From positions 1,240,001 through 1,304,000 of the forward strand of contig OY776497.1 of NCBI GenBank assembly GCA_963675625.1: 64,000 nt of DNA, given 5' to 3'. Shown piece by piece: positions 50,253 through 58,260 of this stretch (positions within the stretch are counted from its first letter, which is position 1; the number at the start of each line of letters is the position of its first letter). Origin of the DNA: F22 sp963675625 (GTDB lineage: Bacteria; Bacteroidota; Bacteroidia; Bacteroidales; Bacteroidaceae). Made by a program: the position numbers and the translations under genes. The notes under the pieces are model-generated. The model saw only the letters and a list, made by a program, of their open reading frames with translations, had not been told where the DNA came from and did no database searches.

Positions 50253-52598
50253 CTACAAGAAACTATAGCTAGATTCCTTTTCTGCTACGCTAATCATATC
50301 AGCTGGGAAATTGGCATAGAAATTAATTCCAGTCTTTGCTTCGATTGCATCAATAGATGTAACTGAAGATTCCCAAGTGCTCCATCCAGATGTAGGGAAA
50401 TAGAATGCACATCCTTTTACACTACTTACTACACCCTTACTACTGAAGTGTGCTTTGATAATTGTCTTATAGTAACCTGTAGGAAGTGGACAAGGTGATC
50501 CAGCGCCATCATCAGCAGTACCAATGTTACTTTCGAAAATAGGTCCTGTTACGACATACACAGTATCTTGCCCAGTCATACTACGCGTATTGTTTTGCAC
50601 GTATTGTTCTAGCTGTACCCATTCACCTTGATTTAGACTAGACACTTGAGGAGTCATGTTTGTAAAGTAGAATGTTTGCTGATTAGCAGCAGTACTATTT
50701 TGACGGTCACTTGAAGCCATTTGGTGACCACGGTCGTAACCTGGATCATATGATCTCTTCAAGTTTGGTTGATTTTGTGTAGAAATTGCTGGGTCATATC
50801 CCCAAGCATCGGTACGACCAGAATTATGATCTCCCCACTTGTTTCCATGCATTGGATAAGCGACCCAAAGAGATACTTTCTTGGTATTGTCAAATAAGAA
50901 CTCATAATTACGTTGTACTTGACCACCTTCGATAGTAGTGTGTGCTACGTAAGTTTGTGTACTATTGACTTGAATCTTGTAATATTTTCCACTACCATAA
51001 GCTTCGCTGCCTGACTGTACAGTGGCGCCTGTAGCTGCAGAGAATAATGGGCAATCAAAGAATGATGCATATGGGATAGTCGCGTCATTTACGGCATCAT
51101 CATTATTGTAATCACCACCACCATCATTATCACCATCGTTACCACCGTCGTTACCACCGTCGACAGCTTCTATACTAGTCATCATAGTGTACACATATTT
51201 GTGGCCAGAATCTGTACCCATGGCATAACCACTAACTTTAACTTGCTTATTAAGCAGAGAAGCATCAACAGCTCCAGCAACTGGCTTACGAATGCTTCCT
51301 AAGATGCTTGAACCGTCTACCGTAACTTGGTAATAGTCACCATTCTGAACCAATGTACCTGTATAAGTAATATACTCAGTCACAATGTTATCAATATAGC
51401 TGGTCATCTGTGCTCCTTCGTAAGTGACAGCTACAGGATGAGCCACGTTATAAGTTCCATCTACAGTACAAGAAGGTTTATAAAACTCAACCAAGTCATA
51501 ATATATTTTCACTGGGCCGCTTACTTCTACGATATCACCTAGTTGTACAGTTGGAGTAGTAGAGACATATACGTACACAACGCCAGAGTTATCACGAAGA
51601 ATATATGATTCTGCATTTAAGGCAACAACAACACCCTTACATGTAAAGTTCTCTCCCGCTTCTGTAGCACCAGCTACAGCAGTAGCAATTGGAGTAGCTG
51701 CATCGTCTTGATAATACTCTTCTGGTTGTACAGGAGTAGCTGTTCCAGTACCTTCTTTCACATCCCATCCAGCAATCGTTGTGGCCAATTTAACTGTGAC
51801 GTTACCATCAGCACTAATAGACACATTGTACTGATCGTTTTCACCTGCCACAGTGCTAATTTGTGATGCATCAACTGCATATGTTTTACCAGCGATAGTA
51901 ATCTTTACTGCAGATACGGTTTGTCCAGGAAGCACAATAAGCTGTCCAGTGGCTTGTGTTTCTGTAGTAGACATGCTCATCTGACGAGTAGCCTCATCTG
52001 CTTGTGGATCTGCTAGAGTTCCAGTAGCCAAATTGAACGTTGTTTTGCTTTTGCTTGTAACAGCAATCGTTGCCCCTTGTAAAGATGCAGGTGCACTTTG
52101 AATTTTCAAGGTCAACATAGACAACTGATGTTTGAATGTCAAAGCAACAGCTGATGTATTGGTAACATCCACTGCTTCAGTTGTCAAAGCATATAATAGA
52201 TCTGCATCGGCTGAGCTATTGCCCAAATCGATCGCATAATTTTCGTCTGTTAATGATGCACTGTATGGATAATAAGCGCAGAAACGTACTGAAAGATTAG
52301 AAGGATAATTCAATGCAGTAGACACTGGAGACAGGCTACCATCAGCGGCAGTCTTGTATGGTGCGTTGGCAGTGCCAAGTATAGCATCCACACCTGTTTT
52401 TTGTGCGTCTAGCATAATCACACCGACTTGCTCCCCACCAGCCCAAGCATTAAGGCGTGTTTGAGGTTGCTGGATAGTACTAGTAAGCTGCACAGCATGA
52501 GCAGAATACTGGTCGATTTCATTTTGTTCTGAACAAGCAGTCAAGCTGATAGCAGCTGCTGTTATAGCCAAGAACGATAGTTTTTTGATATGTATCAT
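50253..52598 (-). CDS. Fimbrillin-like + OB-like (DUF5689-type) + NUC nuclease fusion lipoprotein
   Basis: 781 residues. Lipobox LTAC (C22) followed by SEQNEID. An N-terminal fimbrillin-like domain (about 35-285) carries TRLNAWAGGEQVGVIMLDA, shared with the next two genes. A central OB-like domain resembling DUF5689 (about 290-475, containing AENFTCKGVVVALN) is followed by a G/D/N-rich linker (about 475-500) and a NUC nuclease domain (about 520-770) with the catalytic DRGH at 622-625 and NQQTFYFTNMTPQ. Domain limits are by eye. The enzyme should be anchored at the surface or in the periplasm and cut DNA and RNA. Joining a fimbrillin-like domain to a nuclease is unusual. Confidence 0.8.
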   Translation of the reverse strand: MIHIKKLSFLAITAAAISLTACSEQNEIDQYSAHAVQLTSTIQQPQTRLNAWAGGEQVGVIMLDAQKTGVDAILGTANAPYKTAADGSLSPVSTALNYPSNLSVRFCAYYPYSASLTDENYAIDLGNSSADADLLYALTTEAVDVTNTSAVALTFKHQLSMLTLKIQSAPASLQGATIAVTSKSKTTFNLATGTLADPQADEATRQMSMSTTETQATGQLIVLPGQTVSAVKITIAGKTYAVDASQISTVAGENDQYNVSISADGNVTVKLATTIAGWDVKEGTGTATPVQPEEYYQDDAATPIATAVAGATEAGENFTCKGVVVALNAESYILRDNSGVVYVYVSTTPTVQLGDIVEVSGPVKIYYDLVEFYKPSCTVDGTYNVAHPVAVTYEGAQMTSYIDNIVTEYITYTGTLVQNGDYYQVTVDGSSILGSIRKPVAGAVDASLLNKQVKVSGYAMGTDSGHKYVYTMMTSIEAVDGGNDGGNDGDNDGGGDYNNDDAVNDATIPYASFFDCPLFSAATGATVQSGSEAYGSGKYYKIQVNSTQTYVAHTTIEGGQVQRNYEFLFDNTKKVSLWVAYPMHGNKWGDHNSGRTDAWGYDPAISTQNQPNLKRSYDPGYDRGHQMASSDRQNSTAANQQTFYFTNMTPQVSSLNQGEWVQLEQYVQNNTRSMTGQDTVYVVTGPIFESNIGTADDGAGSPCPLPTGYYKTIIKAHFSSKGVVSSVKGCAFYFPTSGWSTWESSVTSIDAIEAKTGINFYANFPADMISVAEKESSYSFL

Positions 52599-52723
52599 AT
52601 TGTTGTCTTATATAAAACAAGTTGCTCTGAGTCTGTCAAAAACGAGATATAGTATCGCCGTCTTAAAAGACATTTTGTATCCTATTTTGAGTATAGGTTT
52701 AGGTTTGTCCTTTTCAAATAGGT

Positions 52724-52751
52724 GTCAGAAGGGGAGGTACCCCCTTCTGAC
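52724..52751 (-). terminator. Hairpin after the tandem OB-domain lipoprotein gene
   Basis: GTCAGAAGGGG and CCCCTTCTGAC form an 11-bp perfect stem with a 6-nt loop, 28 nt past the stop. The minus-strand RNA after it reads ACCTATTTG, so the T-run is poor. Confidence 0.5.
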
Positions 52752-52778
52752 CCTCTTGTATATTATGCTACACGTAGC

Positions 52779-55052
52779 TTATAGATTAGCAAAATCATCA
52801 GCTTTGCTAAAAATAAGCTGAGGATTGTTATACCAACCTACAATACCTGACACTGCACCAGTACCTGTTCCAATAGCTGTATCTTTGAAGTTACAGAACT
52901 TACCAACATATACTACAAAATCACCAGTAGGTGAAGTCATATTGACTGATGTATTGGCATCTGCAGCTCCCCAATTTGCAGGATGACCATCCGCTGCTTG
53001 CGCATCTGCAATCGTAACATACATAGACTGATAATTTGCCATATCTGATGCGTTGATTACCTTAGGAGCAATAACCTTTGTATTGCCAGTCTTAGTAATA
53101 TGCGAAGACAATGCATAATCTGTACCAGTACTCATGGCTTCGATAAGACCATAATAATTCTTTAAAGTAGCACCATTCAAGTCTACAGTCACTTCATCAC
53201 CAATAGCAAAAGACATATTAGCAGTTGTCTCATCGTAAAGGTACAATGCTGTTTCGCCATCAGAAATAATAACAGCTTTGAAGAAAGAACCAGAAGGATC
53301 ATTTTGAGCTATCACAGAACCAGTCACTGTCATCTCTTGAGAGATCACAGCAGTAGCGCCATCAGCAGGTGCCAAGGCACGTGCATCAGCAATCTTCTGA
53401 CCAGCTGCAGGAGGAGTAGGATTGTCCTCTCCACCTCCATTGTTCTCACCTGTCATTCCAGCCCATCCATCAGCAGATGCAAAGATGATTTGTGGAGCAT
53501 TGTACCAACCCACAATACCAGTCACATTACCTGTACCTGTTGGCACAGCTTCAGTGACAAAATTGCTATACTTAGAAGTATACACATTGAAAGCACCTGT
53601 AGAAGATGTTAGCTCAATAGTTGTATTGGCATCAGCTGATCCCCAAGTTGTAGAGCCTGCAGGTGCAGTAGCATCTTTGATTGTGACCAACATAGATTGG
53701 TAATTTGCAAGATCAGCAGCACTTACGACAACTGGTTCAATGACTTTCGTATTGCCTGTTTTTGTAACGTGAGCTGAAAGTTCATAATCTGTACCAGTAC
53801 TCATGGCTTCAATAAGGCCATTATAATTCTTCAAAGTAGCACCATTCAAATCTACAGTTACTTCATCACCGATAGCAAAAGACATATTAGCAGTTGTTTC
53901 ATCATAAAGATACAATGCAGATTCGCCATCAGAAATAATAACTACCTTAAAGAAAGAACCAGAAGGATCATTTTGAGCTATCACAGAACCAGTCACTGTC
54001 ATTTCTTGAGAGATCACAGCAGTAGCGTTATTCTCAGTAGGAGCTAAGGCACGAGCTTGGGCAATCTTTTGACCAGTAACAGGAGGTGTAGGATCGTCAT
54101 CACCATCAGTTGGCTTAGCAATCAATGTACCCTTATCTACAACTGTCCATGCTTGGATAGTAGATGTCAACGTTACGATGGCTTGTGCGTCTTCTGAAAG
54201 AGAAACGTCAAAATTGTATTGGTTGTTAGCCGTAAGATTGGCCAACAAAGAAGGATCAGAGAAAACGTATTCCTTACCGTCTACAATAAATGTTAGTTTA
54301 GTAATGGTAGATGTAGTTGCTGCAGATTTTGTATAACTTACTTGTTCTATAGAAGGGAATACAATCACAGAACCTACTGCCTTGCCACTAACATCTGCAA
54401 CTGGGATAGATACTTCATTTACGGCATCACCAACAGTCAACTCGCCAGTTTGAGTCTTCAACGAGAATGTACCAGCAGTAAGCATCTCAGCTCGCATTTG
54501 AACTTTTGAAGGATCAATTGGATTGCCTGAGATATCGCTAGTAAGCGTCAATTGAAGTTTAGCTAGTTTGTGTGAGAATGATAGGTTTACTTTACCTTCT
54601 GATGTAGCGCTATATGGAGTAGCGTCTGAAGAGAAAAGTAGGTCATTATCACCATCTTTTGTCAAATCAATAGTGTATGTACCAGCATCGGCCGATTTTT
54701 GATAAGGATAGTAAGCTATAAAGCGTACTTCCGATTTATCTGATGGAAAGGCTAATGCACTACTTGTAGCTGCAAGGCTACCATCAGCTTGACCTGTGTA
54801 TGCCTTGTTTGTGCCATTGTCTGAGATAGAGAAAGCTGAAGTTGCAGCATCTAACATAAAGACACCAACTTGTTCACCACCTGCCCATGTAGTGCCATCA
54901 ACACGAGTCTCAGAGTCACTACCAGCAATTGAAGAGGTAAACTCAATCTCATTGGATGTTGGAGTTTGCCCATTATATTCGTTTTCCTTCGTACATGAAG
55001 ACAATGCAAGCACTGCCAATGCTGAAGCAAAAATTGTATTTTGTAATTTCAT
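52779..55052 (-). CDS. Lipoprotein with fimbrillin-like domain and two near-identical OB-like domains
   Basis: 757 residues from the ATG at 55052; a TTG two codons earlier is open but unlikely. Lipobox LSSC (C20) followed by TKENEYNG. The fimbrillin-like domain (about 33-310) has GTTWAGGEQVGVFMLDA. Two DUF5689-like, OB-fold-like repeats follow (about 333-540 and 553-757); their DNA copies are 669 nt apart and almost identical over more than 240 nt, so the duplication is recent. OB folds often bind nucleic acid or sugars; no catalytic motif is visible. It lies 45 nt downstream of the 55104-57257 gene. Confidence 0.8.
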   Translation of the reverse strand: MKLQNTIFASALAVLALSSCTKENEYNGQTPTSNEIEFTSSIAGSDSETRVDGTTWAGGEQVGVFMLDAATSAFSISDNGTNKAYTGQADGSLAATSSALAFPSDKSEVRFIAYYPYQKSADAGTYTIDLTKDGDNDLLFSSDATPYSATSEGKVNLSFSHKLAKLQLTLTSDISGNPIDPSKVQMRAEMLTAGTFSLKTQTGELTVGDAVNEVSIPVADVSGKAVGSVIVFPSIEQVSYTKSAATTSTITKLTFIVDGKEYVFSDPSLLANLTANNQYNFDVSLSEDAQAIVTLTSTIQAWTVVDKGTLIAKPTDGDDDPTPPVTGQKIAQARALAPTENNATAVISQEMTVTGSVIAQNDPSGSFFKVVIISDGESALYLYDETTANMSFAIGDEVTVDLNGATLKNYNGLIEAMSTGTDYELSAHVTKTGNTKVIEPVVVSAADLANYQSMLVTIKDATAPAGSTTWGSADANTTIELTSSTGAFNVYTSKYSNFVTEAVPTGTGNVTGIVGWYNAPQIIFASADGWAGMTGENNGGGEDNPTPPAAGQKIADARALAPADGATAVISQEMTVTGSVIAQNDPSGSFFKAVIISDGETALYLYDETTANMSFAIGDEVTVDLNGATLKNYYGLIEAMSTGTDYALSSHITKTGNTKVIAPKVINASDMANYQSMYVTIADAQAADGHPANWGAADANTSVNMTSPTGDFVVYVGKFCNFKDTAIGTGTGAVSGIVGWYNNPQLIFSKADDFANL

Positions 55053-55103
55053 TTTCAACTTGAATAATTAGTAATTATATTTGGGAAAATAGAGTTTTTG
55101 GTA

Positions 55104-57257
55104 TTACTTAAATTGGATACCAAAAATGATAAAGCGAGCATCTGCAACTGGAGTAGATTCGGTTGGTGCAATATGAATTGTTTCACCAGCTGTAACATTA
55201 CATGTCAACATTGTTTCGCCTTCTACAGCGGTAAACGAGCTCATATTAACAACATCACTCCCAGATCCACAAGCATTACTAGTAGAATCTCCAGTATATA
55301 ACTGAACAGTTCCCTTATCACCCACAACGACACCAGGACCTTCTCCCGACCATGGAATAAATAATAAACGCATACGAGTCTTGCCAGCAGGTACTATTAA
55401 ATCTGCAAATCCTTTAGCTTTGCTCGTTGAAAATTTTACATAATCACCTGACATACCATTTAAAGTTTGGTTGATATAAATATTTGTTCCATTAGTAAAC
55501 AAATTAGCATCAACGGTCACATTAGACGTAAAGTCTGAATTATCAAAGTTTATAGCACTACCATCTGACTTAGCTACCTGATTGATTGTTAAAACGACAT
55601 CAACAGCATCAGTTGCAGAAATAGTTACTTTTACACTCTTAGCAGTTGTTTCTGTATTTTCAGGGAAAGTTACCTTGACAGTTCCTGCACCAGTACCAGA
55701 AGTAACATCTAGACTTGCACCAGCTGTATTATCAGACATTGTAGCTGTCCAAGAAGCTTCTGTTGTGATTGAAATAGTCGATTCACCACCAGCAGCTTCT
55801 ACTGAGGTTGGAGTAGCCGAAGCTTGAAGTTCTGTACCAGCAATACTAGCCACATCACTCTTACTAGTTGGCATCAATTGAGCTGCATTAAAAAAACCTG
55901 ACACTCCACTAATATCACCAATCTTTGTAGTTACAGGAAGAGTTGATATATTCTTAGCATAAATAACAAAGTCACCAGTTGGTGAAGTCATTTTAACCGT
56001 CTTATCAAAATAAATCGCAGTATTATCAGTAGCAGCAGAAGCAGACTTGATAGTCACATACATAGACATGTAATCAGCAAGTTCCGAAGCATTGATTTCG
56101 ACAGGAGAAAGAACTTTTGTATTTCCAGTTTTAGTGACTTGTTCTGACATTGTCCAACCACCTGTTGTTGATTTCAATTCTACAAGACCATTGTAAGCTG
56201 TCAATGTTGCACCGTTAGCATTAAAAGTCACCTCATCGCCTATAGCTAGATTCAAATTTTTCAGATTATAATCATACAAATCAATCCCTTTGACACCATC
56301 AGATACATGTACATTAGAACCATCTATATACACTACTGAAGCAGTAACAACCATATCTTCAGCAATTACTACGTTAGCATCTGTGTACATATCGCGAATC
56401 TTACCAATAACACTTTCTTCTGGCTTTGGATCTACATCACCTTGACCATCATCTTGTGTCCAATCTTCAATACTAGCGATAAGCGTGGCAGTAGCAGTAT
56501 TACCATCACCGATAGACAAAGCATATTTGCTTTGCATATTCTTAGTGAATGTTACATTTGAAGCATCCCAAGTATATTGTTGACCATCAATAGTAATAAT
56601 AACTGATGATACAGATTTACCAGGAAGTACAATGATATCGCCATTAGAATTTGGAGTCATGGCAGCTGTAGCTGTACCATTGGTAACAGTACCAGTAGCC
56701 ACATCAAAAGAAGCTTCGCTCAAACCATTTACCTTGTAAGTAATGACAGAAGTAGTTGCTGCAATCTTTGTTTGTGCCATCTTCAAGCTAAGCTTAGCCA
56801 ATTGGTGACGGAAAGTCAATGGAACTTTATCTGTAGTTGCTGCATTGTACTCAGCAGCTGTTTCAGCAAAAATCAAATCGTGATCTGCAGTGTTTGCATC
56901 TGTCAAATCTATAGCTACTGTTGAGCCATTAGAAGAAGCATAAGGGTAATATGCCTTGAAGGCAACATCGCCAGATGCAGGGTAAGAGATTCCAGATACA
57001 GCAGCAGTCAAATCACCTGATGCAGCCACATCATAAGCCACATTGCTCATAGATAATTCACTGCCAGAGACCATGTACACACCTACTTGTTCGCTACCTG
57101 ACCACGCATCGATACGTGTTTGAACAGGACGAATACTTGTTGAAAATGCAGCCTCGTGGGATACCGTAGGCTGGATTGCTTCATCTTGCGAACAAGATGT
57201 CATGGCCAACATAGCTACTGCTAGCGAGCCAAAGAAAAGACCTTTTTTTAATTCCAT
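55104..57257 (-). CDS. Lipoprotein with fimbrillin-like, DUF5689-like and BACON domains
   Basis: 717 residues. Lipobox MTSC (C22) followed by SQDEAIQ. Domains by eye: fimbrillin-like (about 35-275, with TRIDAWSGSEQVGVYMVSG), an OB-like DUF5689-type domain (about 285-470, with DMVVTASVVYIDGSNVHVSDG), a BACON domain (about 475-565, with ATPTSVEAAGGESTISI and ASWTATMSD) and a C-terminal beta-rich domain of unknown type (about 570-717). BACON domains are common in surface glycan- and mucin-binding proteins. It probably serves as a binding protein for the neighbouring nucleases or receptor. Confidence 0.8.
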   Translation of the reverse strand: MELKKGLFFGSLAVAMLAMTSCSQDEAIQPTVSHEAAFSTSIRPVQTRIDAWSGSEQVGVYMVSGSELSMSNVAYDVAASGDLTAAVSGISYPASGDVAFKAYYPYASSNGSTVAIDLTDANTADHDLIFAETAAEYNAATTDKVPLTFRHQLAKLSLKMAQTKIAATTSVITYKVNGLSEASFDVATGTVTNGTATAAMTPNSNGDIIVLPGKSVSSVIITIDGQQYTWDASNVTFTKNMQSKYALSIGDGNTATATLIASIEDWTQDDGQGDVDPKPEESVIGKIRDMYTDANVVIAEDMVVTASVVYIDGSNVHVSDGVKGIDLYDYNLKNLNLAIGDEVTFNANGATLTAYNGLVELKSTTGGWTMSEQVTKTGNTKVLSPVEINASELADYMSMYVTIKSASAATDNTAIYFDKTVKMTSPTGDFVIYAKNISTLPVTTKIGDISGVSGFFNAAQLMPTSKSDVASIAGTELQASATPTSVEAAGGESTISITTEASWTATMSDNTAGASLDVTSGTGAGTVKVTFPENTETTAKSVKVTISATDAVDVVLTINQVAKSDGSAINFDNSDFTSNVTVDANLFTNGTNIYINQTLNGMSGDYVKFSTSKAKGFADLIVPAGKTRMRLLFIPWSGEGPGVVVGDKGTVQLYTGDSTSNACGSGSDVVNMSSFTAVEGETMLTCNVTAGETIHIAPTESTPVADARFIIFGIQFK

Positions 57258-57301
57258 TGTCTTCGATTATTTAATTATAGGGTTTAATGCAAGTACAATT
57301 A

Positions 57302-58234
57302 TTACCAAGCAACGACATCATTGCTGGTATTTAAAATAAGTTGATATGTTGGATCATAAGTACCTTTCTGATAGACTGTATACAAACAAGTGATATTGCA
57401 AATACCATTGACAGCAACTCGGTCTGTAACCTTTTCTGCAGAGAACTTAGCATATCCGCTAGTACGCACCACGAAGTCTGTTGACCCCATGCGGAAAATC
57501 TGCTGACCTGTACCAGCATTAAGATCTGGATCTTCTGGTACATTTGGGATAGCCCATGTAGCAAGTTTGTCAACCACAATGCTTTCACCTGCTGCATTGT
57601 AGTAGTTGCTATAATCAATTTCACCTGTGAATGTAATCCCGTGCATATCTACCAACATACCGTAGTAATCAGAAGACAACTGGTCGGTAGAAGTGATTTT
57701 AATCGGCTGCAAAGGATTATCTGTATTCAAGCTTCCACGGAAAATATGAGAATCAAGAATCTGTTGTTGATCAATCCATGTACTTGGATACGTACTTCCC
57801 TCTTCAGTAGGGAGCCCAATAGATACACCACCATTGTAACGTGCTAGACATAAACCATCTAGACGTACATAAATGGTTTGACCAAAATGGTAAATATTAT
57901 ACAACTGTGTCTTACCGATTTTAATCTCGATCCCACTTGTTGCATCTTGACAATAAAATGAACGGTAGAAATTACCATAACGATCAGTTGTGTTTACACG
58001 CGCTTCGATGTACACCTTATCTTCGATGTTTAAAGCTACATTGTCGTTTCCAGCAGTCAAGCGACTCTTTAAGTCTTTGATGGTAACAGCTGTGTATCCT
58101 TCTAATGCAGTAATCTCGGATGCAGACGTTGGAAGAACTTCTACTTTTGGGTCATCCACATCGTTACAGCTTGTTAGTAGTCCTACAGTAAGGACCATGA
58201 CTACTAACAACATTTTAGTATATAATTTATTCAT
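57302..58234 (-). CDS. DUF5689 domain lipoprotein next to the TonB receptor
   Basis: 310 residues. Lipobox LTSC (C23) followed by NDVDDPK, an acidic stretch typical of surface-exposed Bacteroidetes lipoproteins. The DUF5689 pattern is clear: an N-terminal VTIKDLKSRL segment, then VYIEARVNTTDRYGNFYR, SGIEIKIGKTQLYN and VYVRLDGLCLARYNGG. It starts 26 nt after the TonB-dependent receptor, where a SusD protein would usually lie, so it may be the receptor's surface partner. Function is unproven. Confidence 0.82.
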   Translation of the reverse strand: MNKLYTKMLLVVMVLTVGLLTSCNDVDDPKVEVLPTSASEITALEGYTAVTIKDLKSRLTAGNDNVALNIEDKVYIEARVNTTDRYGNFYRSFYCQDATSGIEIKIGKTQLYNIYHFGQTIYVRLDGLCLARYNGGVSIGLPTEEGSTYPSTWIDQQQILDSHIFRGSLNTDNPLQPIKITSTDQLSSDYYGMLVDMHGITFTGEIDYSNYYNAAGESIVVDKLATWAIPNVPEDPDLNAGTGQQIFRMGSTDFVVRTSGYAKFSAEKVTDRVAVNGICNITCLYTVYQKGTYDPTYQLILNTSNDVVAW

Positions 58235-58260
58235 ATCAATAGATGATTTTCTTTGTCAAT

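Noticed and set aside
50253..57257. The three fimbrillin-like genes as a fimbrial operon
   Set aside because: They lack the usher-like and anchor components and the typical tip or stalk sequence pattern; they are fused to nuclease or OB-like domains, so a structural pilus is unlikely.
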